Assembly: GCA_004431415.1 (NCBI GenBank)
Contig: QPMI01000165.1
Span: 124,001-188,000, forward strand
Length of the DNA stretch: 64,000 bases
Direction of reading: 5' to 3'
From: Cyanophora paradoxa
Lineage: Eukaryota; Glaucocystophyceae; Cyanophorales; Cyanophoraceae
Below are positions 24,213 to 32,945 of this stretch, piece by piece. Position 1 is the stretch's first letter. Every line of letters begins with the position of its first letter. Under the pieces are notes generated by a model, which saw only the letters and a list, made by a program, of their open reading frames with translations, was not told the DNA's origin and made no database searches. A program made the position numbers and the translations under genes.

Positions 24213-24583
24213 TCTATATAATTCAAGATGGTGACAACACCAAGCCGGGCGCCTCCCGCGTCGAGGACGTCTGCTTCTGGTACAAGGCCGAACAGCACCC
24301 CTCCTTCCGCCTCGGCTCCATGGAGTTCTGGAAGTACCACCTCAAGCACTTCGACCCGGCCGCCGGCGACGGCCTCTCCTCCGACGAGGATGAGGGGGCG
24401 GCGATCGTCAGGGGCGGGGGAGGTGGCAGGGGAGGCCGCAGGGGCGGGGGCAACAGGGCCGTCCTGCACGTGCGGAAGATCGGGACGGCAGCGGAGGCGC
24501 CGGGCATCCGGCGGGGCGGGGGCGGCGGGGGCGGCACGGAGAGTGGCAATGACACGGGTGACGAGGACTTCGATGATGACTAG
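24213..24583 (+). CDS. C-terminal fragment of an unrecognised viral protein, Gly/Arg-rich and acidic tail
   Basis: Reads IYIIQDGDNTKPGASRVEDV, CFWYKAEQHPSFRLGSMEFW, then a GGGRGGRRGGG stretch and a tail ending DTGDEDFDDD. No ATG at the left edge. Its TAG stop shares the CTAG with the stop of the convergent gene at 24580, so this neighbour pair looks undisturbed. Confidence 0.4.
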
Positions 24584-25350
24584 GGCCCCTGTGCCCTGTG
24601 TTGCCCGACCACAGTGTACTCGGGGGGGTCTGCCATCAGCTCGATGTACGTGCCCTTGGTTGAGCTGCCGGGGGGGTTGTGCCGGAGCACAACGTGGTAG
24701 GACCCTTCCAGCCAGCCATCAAGCCCACCCTTCATGGGGATAGTGTTTCGCCCAGGTGGCCCACTGGGCTTCATGCGGTAAGCGCCACGGTAGTATCCCT
24801 GGGCCCCCAGCAGGGCGTCGAGGTGTACCATGGATAGATCCGGGTCACTGGGATCGATGTGGCCTGTTCGCTGGACCAGGTCAATGGCAGCCCGTGCCAT
24901 GATCCTGCCTATGCCTCGCATGGCCTCTCTCTGGGCTGTGGTAGGTACCTCTCCGCGAGGGCCGAAATAGTTGAAGAACTCTGACAGTATCACATTCGGT
25001 CGCCGGCGCGATGTTTCCGGGGGCTCGATGTATCCGTACAGATAGGCAAGCTGACCTGTCCTCGTGCCAATATCGTTCAGCGTGGCTTCATTCCCCGGAG
25101 CATACACTACAACGCTGAAGTGCCCATCTCGGCTCATGGTCGTCTTGAGCTGCAGCGGGTACCTGCCTATGTGCCCACGACCACCAGGAATGGTCCGCTC
25201 AAGGTCAAAGACAGACTCTTCGCAGCCGCATGCCTTGAGCGCGGCCTCAACCCGCTGCCGGATCGTGGGCCATACCACGTTCCGTGCATAGTGCAGTACT
25301 GCGGTGATTGCCTCGGAAAGCAGAGTCTTTGCCTGCATGTCATCGACCAA
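24580..25350 (-). CDS. Hypothetical viral protein, 256 residues, apparently intact
   Basis: An uninterrupted frame starts near 25350 (ATG-like start at MQAKTLLSEAITAVLHYARN, about 25338) and runs to TAG 24580. Composition is normal and GC is lower than in flanking genes. Segments such as RRRPNVILSEFFNYFGP, MRGIGRIMARAAIDLVQRTG and GSYHVVLRHNPPGSS look like a folded alpha/beta protein. No family is recognised. It may be a virion or tail-associated protein by context only. Confidence 0.6.
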   Translation of the reverse strand: MVDDMQAKTLLSEAITAVLHYARNVVWPTIRQRVEAALKACGCEESVFDLERTIPGGRGHIGRYPLQLKTTMSRDGHFSVVVYAPGNEATLNDIGTRTGQLAYLYGYIEPPETSRRRPNVILSEFFNYFGPRGEVPTTAQREAMRGIGRIMARAAIDLVQRTGHIDPSDPDLSMVHLDALLGAQGYYRGAYRMKPSGPPGRNTIPMKGGLDGWLEGSYHVVLRHNPPGSSTKGTYIELMADPPEYTVVGQHRAQGP

Positions 25351-25375
25351 CCGTACCGCGCGGGTTACCCTGGGG

Positions 25376-25502
25376 GGGGGTGATCACGAAGAATGGCGAC
25401 GTTGGCTGGAAGCCGCGGGGGGAGGAGGGCCGCGTTGTATTCAAGATCGGCGGGTCCGATGTCACATACAAGCTCACGAAGCGGGCGCGGCCGGGCAGCT
25501 AA
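25376..25502 (+). pseudogene. Short C-terminal gene fragment
   Basis: Reads GVITKNGDVGWKPRGEEGRV then FKIGGSDVTYKLTKRARPGS, stop overlapping that of the convergent gene at 25499. It begins at a junction with the 256-residue gene's start region. Confidence 0.35.
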
Positions 25503-25870
25503 TTATAACGATACATGGGCGGGGGCCTCTCTCCGCACGTGTACGGGCCGAACCGGGCTGTTTGGGGCCAGTTCGGGGCCATGGCCATCTCGCAGGGGCC
25601 CACGTAGACGTTGTCCGGGATGGGCTCTGCGGCCCGCACGGGGTTGGCGACGCTCGGGATGATCGGGGAGATAGGGAAGGCTCGTTGGTTGAAGGTCTCG
25701 CCGGGGGCCTGCTGATAACCCATGGTGTTGATGTTGGTCTCGCTGCGTAGGAACGTCGCCTCCTCGTCCCGTGCGGGGACCATCGCGCTGATCGGGGGCC
25801 GTGCCAACAGCGTCCCACCGAGGGCCACCGGCTCGGGCGCGGCGGACCAGAGCACGATGTTGGTAGTCAT
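25499..25870 (-). CDS. Hypothetical viral protein, 123 residues
   Basis: An intact frame begins MTTNIVLWSAAPEPVALGG and ends CGERPPPMYRYN. It is divergent from the small gene at 25933 with a 62-bp, relatively AT-rich gap (aaaaatatgtctctgc) that probably holds both promoters. No domain recognised. Confidence 0.5.
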   Translation of the reverse strand: MTTNIVLWSAAPEPVALGGTLLARPPISAMVPARDEEATFLRSETNINTMGYQQAPGETFNQRAFPISPIIPSVANPVRAAEPIPDNVYVGPCEMAMAPNWPQTARFGPYTCGERPPPMYRYN

Positions 25871-25932
25871 CGCGTATGTCCCTTACCCAGAGAAAAATAT
25901 GTCTCTGCTTCTTGAGAAGCACCACGTGCACC

Positions 25933-26217
25933 ATGGAGCGCACCGTTCTCTTCCCCCCCTCGGGCAGCGTGATCGGGGCACCGGCCTTCCAGCAGGAGAA
26001 TACATCGGGTGGCGCGGGCTCATCGCCGGCCGCCGGACTGAACCCGGACTTCGTCACGCGGCTCATGAACAGGGGAGTGAACCCCAACGCAGGCATGCTG
26101 CAGTACGCCTCCGCAAACGCCCCCGCCGAGATCCTCGCCGCGGACCCCCGCATCCTGAGCGGGGCCCCGCACACGCTCCCGGGCGGGGGCGCGTTCCGGC
26201 CGGCGGCGGGGTGGTAG
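25933..26217 (+). CDS. Hypothetical small viral protein, 94 residues
   Basis: Starts at CACCATGG (MERTVLFPPSGSVIGAPAFQ) and ends PGGGAFRPAAGW. Contains PDFVTRLMNRGVNPNAGMLQ and PAEILAADPRILSGAP. It looks complete. No family recognised; the divergent 123-residue gene is its likely expression partner. Confidence 0.5.
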   Translation: MERTVLFPPSGSVIGAPAFQQENTSGGAGSSPAAGLNPDFVTRLMNRGVNPNAGMLQYASANAPAEILAADPRILSGAPHTLPGGGAFRPAAGW

Positions 26218-26267
26218 TAGCTAGCAGGCGGCCAGGTATCGATATTATAAACAGCTGTATATATGTA

Positions 26268-26467
26268 TCACTGCCTGCCGCCGCCAGCGGCGGCGGTCAT
26301 GATGTACTGGCACGCGGCGGGGACACCATCAGACCCGAGCGGCTTGTTTACGAAGTCGATGGGGTCCTTCCCCTTGATGGGCATGAGGCCGCTGCCCCCG
26401 TAGAGGAACCCAATACCCCGGTGGGCGATGCGGAACACGATGTCCGCAAAGTCGTAGCGGTCAATGG
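26268..26467 (-). pseudogene. C-terminal fragment of an unrecognised viral protein
   Basis: Reads IDRYDFADIVFRIAHRGIGF, LYGGSGLMPIKGKDPIDFV and ends TAAAGGGRQ at TGA 26268. Directly upstream on the same strand, out of frame, is a tail-fibre segment, so the join is not a natural protein. Confidence 0.45.
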
Positions 26468-26851
26468 GTTGCCGCTGGGGTCTTCGGCCGTCACGGCCCG
26501 CCTCGTCTGGCCCATCCCCGCGGGGGCCTGAAGCAGCACGCGGCCACCAGTGGGGGTCCGGAACTGCAGCGTGTCAGGGGCACCGGTGAGCGACCCTGAA
26601 GCTGTCTCGAAGGTGAGGGAGCCCGTCTGTTCAACGAGCCCCGGCGTCGTGTAGTGGCGGAAGCGGAGGCCGGACCCTGCGGCCGGCTGCCCCCCGCTGG
26701 CCGAGGCGCCCGTGCCCTCGCTGACGTCGTCCGCCTGGTTCAGCGTGATGATGCGGTCCGCCGTGGAGACGGCCTCGGCCGTCACCGTCGTGAGGTTCAC
26801 GATCGTGGCGTTGGACATGTTCACGGTGTCCAACGGGCCGCCAATCGTGAT
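26468..26851 (-). repeat. 384-bp copy of an internal tail-fibre segment
   Basis: Aligns without gaps to 50994-51377 with about 9 substitutions. It encodes VNMSNATIVNLTTVTAEAVS and RVLLQAPAGMGQTRRAVTAE. Both edges are abrupt joins to unrelated sequence, so it is a gene fragment rather than a gene. Confidence 0.9.
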
Positions 26852-26865
26852 AACTCCAGATTCAC

Positions 26866-27174
26866 ATGAACCGGGTCCGCTCCATACTCAACAACCCTGA
26901 AACCATGGAGGAGGGGTTGCGCCACGCGCTCGAGATGCACAGAGAGACGTACGCGATCATTCTTCAGATTACCAGGCTGGAGCAGCGGCTGTACGACGAC
27001 ACCGATGTCCGACATCTCGCTGCGGGTCGCCGTACATCTCGAAAGGCTGCAGAAGGCTACACGCGGCGAAACCGGTTCAAGTTCACAGCGAGCTCCAACA
27101 GTTCCGACCTGGCCCCCCCGGGCTCCCCCGGGCCCCCCCGGGCTCCCCCGGCCCCCCCGGGCTCCCCCTAAACC
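26866..27174 (+). CDS. Small helical protein, N-terminal part
   Basis: From ATG 26866: MNRVRSILNNPETMEEGLRH, ALEMHRETYAIILQITRLEQ, RLYDDTDV. The frame then runs into the complement of a collagen-like stretch. A helical N-terminus is credible; the end is uncertain. The antisense frame is also open, so strand choice is tentative. Confidence 0.3.
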
Positions 27175-27620
27175 TCTCTGGCGGCACTGCAAGGGATACT
27201 CCAGTCCATCGGGCACGGTCATCCCAGCTGGCCAAGAACCGCCTGCCCTCCGGGTCCGTCTCTGAAGTGGGTGGGGGCGCCGGGCGATTTCGAGTGATCC
27301 CCAACTGCTGCAGCTGCACTTCAAGACGCCCCCACTCATCAAATCGCTCCAGCTGCTCCCGGACGACGTGCCAGAGCCTTATCACCTCTCGGTCAGACAT
27401 GGTCGGAAACAGGTAGGAAGATGGAGGATCTTTTATCTGTGCAAGATCTGCCCCTTGAAGCCACTCCAAAAGTATTGCAGGTGCGAGCTCAGGGAGAACG
27501 CCGCTGTCTGCTGTCAACCTGGCACGGATACTATCCTGGGTGCGGAGGAGATACAGGCCGGCCCAGAACAACGGACCTGAGCTTAACTCAATTGCAAGGA
27601 CGCGCGTGATGGCCCGGTCA
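27083..27620 (-). CDS. Member A of an 'EWLQGADL' viral paralogue family with collagen-like tail
   Basis: Reads ILDRAITRVLAIELSSGPLF, AILLEWLQGADLAQI, TMSDREVIRLWHVVREQLER, then a Gly-Pro-X tail (about 27172-27105) ending at 27083. Two related fragments lie at 29745-29930 (TMPDREVIALCRQIKSMMED) and 30811-31350 (VLIEWLQGADLTQIS), so this is a virus-encoded paralogue family. Function unknown. Collagen-like tails are common on giant-virus surface proteins. Confidence 0.45.
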
Positions 27621-28000
27621 AGGATGCCAGAGGTGGTTGATCTCTGCAGCAGCTCGGATTCGGAAAACGACGGGCAGCTGCCCCGCGGGCCCCCGGCGGC
27701 AGCGCCGAAGCCGCGGGCGGCGCCGGCCGCCGCAGCCGCAGCCGCGGCCCGCCCCGCAAGCGCACCGCCGCCCCCTCGCCCAAGTTCCCTGCAGCCCGCC
27801 AAGGCGGCAAAAAGTCGGGCGCCGCCTCCTCGTCGTCGGCGCCGCAGCAGCAGCAGCAGGCGCCAGGCGCCGCCTCCTCGTCGGTCCGCCCGCCCGCCGG
27901 CCCGCCCGCCGGCCGCGCGCTCACCAGGACGACCCTCGCAGCAGCGTGTCGTCCTCCAAATCCGCCCCTCGTTGCGCCGCTGCGACATCAGGACGCGCGA
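27609..28000 (+). CDS. Protein with SUMO-interaction-like N-terminus and Ala/Pro/Arg-rich body
   Basis: From ATG 27609: MARSRMPEVVDLCSSSDSEN. A hydrophobic VVDLC core followed at once by an acidic Ser-rich run is the layout of a SUMO-interaction motif. The body is low complexity (Ala, Pro, Arg, then a Gln run in another frame), so frame and end are uncertain. Divergent from member A, whose start lies within about 20 bp. Confidence 0.35.
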
Positions 28001-28056
28001 TCGGGCCGAAGAGGCGCCCCACGGCGACGCGCGCAAACAGCGCGCAGTCAGCGCCT

Positions 28057-28260
28057 TCAACCGAATGAAGACCGGCGCCCGGTGCACCGCCGAGGTGGCG
28101 GACACCACGTGCTCCCGTGAGCGCGCGCAACTGCGATGGCGGCCACGAGGAGGAGGGTGGCGGTGCCGGCGACGGCGGCAGCCACGGGAAAGCGCGGCAA
28201 AGCCACCGGCGGCGGTGCCCCTGCCCCCGGGCCAAGCGCTAGCGGGGCGGTGTCCGTCAT
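28057..28260 (-). CDS. Small single-helix membrane protein
   Basis: Reads MTDTAPLALGPGAGAPPPVA then FPVAAAVAGTATLLLVAAIA, one clear membrane helix, followed by a short basic tail. The 67-residue frame is open. Divergent from the aquaporin-like gene at 28330, with a lower-GC 70-bp gap between. Confidence 0.4.
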   Translation of the reverse strand: MTDTAPLALGPGAGAPPPVALPRFPVAAAVAGTATLLLVAAIAVARAHGSTWCPPPRRCTGRRSSFG

Positions 28261-28329
28261 GATCTCGTCTGTGTATGTGCCCGGAAAAATTGTCTTGGTC
28301 CGCTCTTGTCGCCCACCCTGCGTGCGCCC

Positions 28330-28662
28330 ATGTCATCCGCCAAGACCATCTTCCCCAAACTCGTCGGTGAGTTCGCCGGCACCTTCGTGTTCCTCCTTGC
28401 GATCATGAACATGACCAGCGGCAAGTCCTCGCAGCAGGGCGGCATCAACAACCTTCTGATCGCCCTCGCCCTCCTCGGCGCCATCCTCGCGTTCAACGGC
28501 ATCTGCGACGCGCACTTCAACCCCGCGGTCACCATCATGAAGATGGCCGAGCAGCTCGCTTCCGGCAGGGCCGGCGGGGTCGCCGTCGGCGCCGGCCTCG
28601 GCATGATCCTGGCCCAGGCCCTCGGCGCCCTCTCGGCCCTCGGGGTCTTTAAGGCGCTCTGA
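28330..28662 (+). CDS. Half-size MIP/aquaporin-like channel protein (110 residues)
   Basis: From ATG 28330: MSSAKTIFPKLVGEFAGTFV then FLLAIMN, NLLIALALLGAILAFNG, DAHFNPAVTIMKMAEQLASG, and a third helix AVGAGLGMILAQALGALSAL. E..GTF in helix 1, one NPA (HFNPAVT) in loop B and three helices match exactly the first half of an aquaporin. The second half with the other NPA is absent, although the frame ends in a normal stop. Full-length MIP channels are known from chloroviruses. A working pore would need two chains. Confidence 0.65.
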   Translation: MSSAKTIFPKLVGEFAGTFVFLLAIMNMTSGKSSQQGGINNLLIALALLGAILAFNGICDAHFNPAVTIMKMAEQLASGRAGGVAVGAGLGMILAQALGALSALGVFKAL

Positions 28663-29737
28663 GGGCCGCCCTCCCCCCATCGCCTCGGTCGACGAGGACG
28701 AGGCCTGGCGCGATCGCTTCAGCCTCGCGCTGGGGCCCGAGTCGCCCGTCCAGATCCGCTCGACGGGCGACGGCACCTTCGCCGCCTACTACTGCCGCGA
28801 CGCGGAAGAGGAGCAGCCCGTGGTCTCAGAGGAACCCTTCTTCGCCGCCGTCATGGGGATCGCCGGCGGCGACGAGGCGGCCGGCCTGGCCTCCTCCATC
28901 TTCTCCGACAACGACGAGGTCCAGGCGTCGCTGGCCGCCCTGTGTATGCTGGGGCGGCCCTTCCGCCGCTGGCTCGCCCTCATGTACCCGCGCAAGGTGC
29001 ATGCGATCGTGTGCGTATGTACATACACATATACATACCCGAGCAGCTGGCGGGCTCCGACGCGGAGGAGGCGATCGCGGCCCGCAATACGCGGGCCGCG
29101 GCCATCCTGAAGGCCCCCGAGATCCTCGCCGCGCTCGTCGACCCCATGGTCTGTATATATACCACCCGTCCAGGGTGCCCGCCGCCCGCCCTCACCCGAC
29201 GCAGGTCCTGGAGGCCGCGGGGGCGGTCCAGGACCCCGCGTGGGTCCGGCACCTCGCCCTCAAAGTGGGGCTCAACGGCTGGCGGTTCGCGGTCAAGCCC
29301 CCCTGCCTGCCCGACGAGACCCCCTGCGACGACTGGCCCGTCGAGACGCGCTGCTTCTTCAAGCTCTCCTTCTTCAACCACAGCTGCGGTCCCTCCATCG
29401 GCAACCGCGGCTCGCTCGACCCGATCGTCAAGGCCCACGAGGGCGTTGCCAACGGCGACCGCCTCGCCGGCGAGGAGGCGACCCTCTCCGTGGCCCCGGC
29501 GATGATGATCCGGACGATGCTGGGGGAGCCCTGCCGCTGCCACGTCTGCGCCGACGCGGGGGCACGCAAGGAGCACGTCTTCCTGGACATGATGATCTTT
29601 ACGGAGGTCGGGCAGCAGATGGGGGTGCTGGCCGAGGACGAGATCGTCAGTGCGGCCAACCTCCGCAAGGTCATGGCCCTCATGAACCAGATGGACTCGG
29701 CCGCCATCTTGCAGGCCGCGGGGGCCCTTTTGCCACC
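28663..29737 (+). CDS. SET-domain (SMYD-like) lysine methyltransferase-like gene, three exons, both ends lost
   Basis: Exons end at 28996, span 29047-29148 and restart at 29205. Introns 28997-29046 (50 bp) and 29149-29204 (56 bp) are GT-AG and phase 0. The third exon has CFFKLSFFNHSCGPSIGN (NHSC motif), GDRLAGEEATLSVAP (GEE) and EPCRCHVCA (post-SET CxC..C), the SMYD arrangement for cofactor binding and lysine methylation. The typical zinc MYND is not seen. No ATG was found before 28680, and the 3' end runs into a paralogue fragment at about 29738. Confidence 0.6.
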
Positions 29738-29744
29738 CCGTTCT

Positions 29745-29930
29745 TGTCGCTGAAGTGATCTCCCGGGAAGATGGATGTATCTGCATATGGGAAAAAGTCA
29801 ACGAAAGAACTGGACGGCCAGCCTCGAGCTTGAGGGTCCTCCATCATACTTTTGATTTGCCGGCAAAGGGCGATCACCTCCCGGTCGGGCATGGTCTTGA
29901 AGTATGTCGTCGAAACATCGTCCGGATACC
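29745..29930 (-). pseudogene. 'EWLQGADL' family member B, internal fragment
   Basis: Encodes YPDDVSTTYFKTMPDREVIA, LCRQIKSMMEDPQARGW and SFVDFFPYADTSIFPGDHF. TMPDREVI matches TMSDREVI of member A. It is bounded by the SET gene on one side and an acidic plus-strand fragment on the other. Confidence 0.45.
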
Positions 29931-29931
29931 G

Positions 29932-30177
29932 AGGGGCGAGGTGCACGCCCTGCGGATCGAGGTGGGGGCGCTGCGGGCCGAGCTGGACCTCTTGCACGCC
30001 GCCGCCCTGCTGGCCCCCAGCGGCAAGGAGGAGGAGGAGGAGGAGGAGGAGGAGGTGGGCACGGAGAGGGACGCCTCGGAGGAGGAGGAGGAGGGGGAGG
30101 AGGAGGGCGCTCCGTCCGGTACCGGTGCCATCTCTCGCCTCTTCACGGAGATCTTCCGCCGCACCGCGGCAAACTGA
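29932..30177 (+). pseudogene. C-terminal fragment of an acidic coiled-coil protein
   Basis: Reads EVHALRIEVGALRAELDLLH, a Glu run of nine residues, then SRLFTEIFRRTAAN and TGA 30177. Heptad-like start then acidic spacer. No start codon: it begins at a junction. Confidence 0.4.
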
Positions 30178-30256
30178 ATAGGCAATTGCAACATGTGCGC
30201 GCCCTCCCCCTGTGATTTTTATCGGCCTTTCCAGAAACAGGCACAACGACGGCACG

Positions 30257-30600
30257 ATGGTCGCGGCCATCAACACGGCCTTCAACCTCTCCAACCCCTC
30301 TTCCCAGCTGAGGACGCCCCTCGGGCTCCCCGTCTTCGACAGCACGTTCATGCGCTCGCCCTACTTCTCCTACTCGGCCACCAATGGCGGGCCGCAGGCG
30401 GTTGCATTCGGCGCCCCGCCCCACATCCAGCAGGCCATCCTCCAGCAGGTGGCGGCGGCCGCTGCCCCCACCCAGGCCCCGCCGGCCCCGCAGCAGCAGC
30501 AGCAGCAGCAGCAGGCGGAGTTTCAGCAGCAGTCTTCGTCCGAGTACGGCGCCCACGCGTGCACGTGCGGTGGCGGCAGGCAGGCCGGCGGCCGGACTGC
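30257..30600 (+). CDS. Hypothetical viral protein, N-terminal part, Gln-rich
   Basis: From ATG 30257: MVAAINTAFNLSNPSSQLRT, PVFDSTFMRSPYFSYSATNG, then a run of eight Gln and a Cys-containing stretch (HACTCGGGR). After about 30600 the frame loses protein-like character before the next gene at 30678. Confidence 0.4.
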
Positions 30601-30677
30601 CGTGGCCCTCGCCCAGTACCATCACGGGCCTGCTGTACCCCCACCCCCTCCACGTCCGTCCGGCACCCCGCGCCCAC

Positions 30678-30810
30678 ATGTCATCATCATCGCGGGCACC
30701 GGCGCCGGCGCCCGACTGCTCCGTCTGCTGCCTGGCAACCAACCTCTCCAGCCGCAAGCTCTGTCGATGTGTATACTGCAAGTACATCGCCTGCCGCGCC
30801 TGCAACGAGA
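30678..30810 (+). pseudogene. N-terminal half of the giant-virus 'CSVC...CMNC' zinc protein
   Basis: From ATG 30678: MSSSSRAPAPAPDCSVCCLA, then SSRKLCRCVYCKYIACRACN. This is the C..C...N.S.RK...C.YC...ACR.C start of a conserved protein family of mimivirus-like and algal giant viruses. It stops right after ACRACNE, where the family continues with 'YLL.....PHCMNC'. That continuation lies at 60351-60478. Here the sequence switches to minus-strand 'EWLQGADL' member C. Confidence 0.65.
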
Positions 30811-31350
30811 TCTGCGTCAGATCTGCACCCTGCAGCCATTCGATCAAGACGGCACAGCCCCTTTTCAGGCGCAGGTCACGAGGGGTTATCTGATCCCGGC
30901 TGCTTTCTCGAAGGTATGAGTTCATGGTGAACAGGATCTCTCGCGCCGGTGCCCCTTCAAAGCGGGGGGAAGCCGTCAACAAGAGTGCGGCCCTGCATAT
31001 CTGCTTCAACCGTGTCCCTTGCGAATCTTGCCAGCGCGGCGAGGGCTCCGGGCTCCAGGACGGCAGTCGACGCGAGGAGGCGCTGCACCACCCCCCTCAC
31101 GTTGCTGCTGCTGGTCGTGCTTTTCACCTTGCCCTCCCACATCACCGCCCCCCCCTGCCCCTGCCGCTGCTGCTGCCTGTTCACAAGGGGCGCCACCGCA
31201 GCCGCGGGGTCGATCCACCTCTGCTCGAGCTGCTCCAGGTCGCTGGGCCTCAGCTGGTTCGAGAGGGTAGGGTAGAGGTAGTCCACGATGAGCCGATCGG
31301 CTCCCGGCAGCGCCTGCGAAGGGGCACCCTGTGCGGCCCCCATTCGTGTA
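30811..31350 (-). pseudogene. 'EWLQGADL' family member C, frameshifted
   Basis: Starts near 31345 (MGAAQGAPSQALPGADRLIV) and continues LEQLEQRWIDPAAAVAPLV and FARDTVEADMQGRTLVDGFP. A frame change near 30965 leads on to AREILFTMNSYLRESSRDQI and VLIEWLQGADLTQIS, ending abruptly at about 30811. It gives the N-terminal portion of the family. Confidence 0.45.
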
Positions 31351-31380
31351 TTTCGATGATCTCTCACGATACAAAAAAGC

Positions 31381-31956
31381 TCAGGGGAGCGCCGTCATTT
31401 CCGGCGTGGAGTCGGTCGTTGGCGCCGGCGGCTTCTGCGTAGTACTGTTATCCAGACGGCGGGCCATCGCGACAACGATGTCCCGGACCACCTGGAGGAT
31501 GGAGTTACCCTGGACTCGGCCCGTCAGGGCAAGCCCCTCGGAGATCGCGGCAACCGCAGAGATAGCGACCAGGAAGCCGGTCTTGATGTTCTCCACGTAG
31601 GGGTCCCCCGTCGTGCAGGGGGCGGCGGCGGCGGCGGCGGCGGCCCGGGCCACGGCGGGTGCGGTGATGTTCATGCGGGGCCCGGGTGCGCACGGTGCCG
31701 GCGCGGGCGGCAGCGAGGCATCCGAGGCGAGGAAGTAGCCACCGCCCAGGGCCCTGGAGCGGATCAGGCCGAAGGGCGCATGCTGCTCGATCTCCCACCG
31801 CATCTCGAGGCGAGGGGGGTAGGCGATCTCGGCCCAGCGGGTGCGGTAGGGGCCGAACGCCGAGTACGCCAGGCACACCTGGGGGTTGCCCCGCGGCGTC
31901 AGGACGAAGAAGGAGCTGGAGGATGCGGTCGGCGGCCTCCACGCGACCATGTGCAC
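31381..31956 (-). CDS. Hypothetical viral protein, 191 residues
   Basis: Open frame starting MHMVAWRPPTASSSSFFVLT with GPYRTRWAEIAYPPRLEMRW, then MNITAPAVARAAAAAAAAPC and a hydrophobic TGFLVAISAVAAISEGLAL, ending TDSTPEMTALP. It might be two pieces: the second half also starts with Met and has one membrane-like helix. No family recognised. Confidence 0.4.
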   Translation of the reverse strand: MHMVAWRPPTASSSSFFVLTPRGNPQVCLAYSAFGPYRTRWAEIAYPPRLEMRWEIEQHAPFGLIRSRALGGGYFLASDASLPPAPAPCAPGPRMNITAPAVARAAAAAAAAPCTTGDPYVENIKTGFLVAISAVAAISEGLALTGRVQGNSILQVVRDIVVAMARRLDNSTTQKPPAPTTDSTPEMTALP

Positions 31957-31989
31957 GTCGGCCGCGCCGGGGGGGCGCAGGGGTACTGC

Positions 31990-32095
31990 TCACGGTGCGA
32001 GCGGGCGGCGCTCCACCCTTGGAAGAGCGCGGCCCTGTACGTGCCGTCGGATGCCTTGAATGCCTGAAACCCCGGGATCACTGTGCGCAGGGGGC
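31990..32095 (-). pseudogene. Short gene fragment
   Basis: Reads VIPGFQAFKASDGTYRAALF then QGWSAARSHREQYPC. It lies between the 191-residue frame and the start of the cysteine-rich repeats. Unrecognised. Confidence 0.25.
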
Positions 32096-32945
32096 CGCGC
32101 GTGAATGGGTGTGCGGAGGGGCAGGGGAAGCCCATTTGCTCAACCGACGGCAGCTGTGCCAACGGCTGCCCCCCCGGCTCCAGCCCCCTTCTTGGGTGTG
32201 CCGAGGGGCCCATCTGCTCGACCGACGGCAGGTGCGCCAACGGATGCCAGCCAGGGGCCTCGACCCTCTTCGGCTGTCCTGAGGGCGCGATCTGTTCGTC
32301 CAACAGCAAGTGCGGCAACGGGTGCCCCCCCGGTATCCCCCGTGTCTACGGCTGCTCCGAGGGCGTGGCCTGCTCAACCAGCGGGCTGTGCCTCAATGGA
32401 TGTAGGCCGGGCCTAGAGCCCCTGTACGGGTGCGCTGAGGCCCCCGCCGACAGCTTCATCTGTTCAAGGAACCAGCGGTGCGCGGACGGGTGTCCCCCTG
32501 GCGAGCCGCTCATTGTCTGCCCCGAGGGGGCGATCTGCTCGGCCACGGGAAAGTGCGCCAACGGGTGCGCCCCGGGCTCCATGCCCCTCTTCGGGTGCTT
32601 GGAGGGCAAAGGTGGCCCGATCTGCTCCTCCGATTGGAAGTGTGCCAATGGCTGCCGCCCCGGTTATGCCCCACTCCATGGTTGTGCAGAGGGGAACGGC
32701 GGCCCAATCTGCTCTGCCGGCCGCAATTGCGACAATGGGTGCCCCCCTGGCTACAGCCCCCTCTTTGGTTGCGAGGAGGGCAACATCTGCTCCTCCACCA
32801 AAAATTGCCGCAACGGCTGCCCCCCAGGGCACACCCCCATCACCGGGTGTACCGACGAGACGACCTGTACAGCAGACGGAAAGTGCAAGAACGGCTGCCC
32901 CCCCGGATTTGGCCTTCAACCGGGGGGGGCCTGCGTACAAGAAGT
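32096..32945 (+). CDS. Cysteine-rich repeat protein, type 1 (C..NGCPPG repeats), ends truncated
   Basis: About ten repeats of the form 'ICSTDG.CANGCPPGS.P..GC.EG', e.g. CANGCPPGSSPLLGCAEG, CGNGCPPGIPRVYGCSEG, CADGCPPGEPLIVCPEG. Spacing is about 25-30 residues with four Cys per unit. No signal peptide or start is present. A type 1 array also lies at 62146-62690. Likely a disulfide-rich surface or virion fibre protein, by composition and context. The right edge joins a type 2 array in opposite orientation. Confidence 0.55.

Noticed and set aside
27105..27172. Free-standing collagen gene
   Set aside because: Only about seven Gly-X-Y triplets, better explained as the tail of the minus-strand gene.
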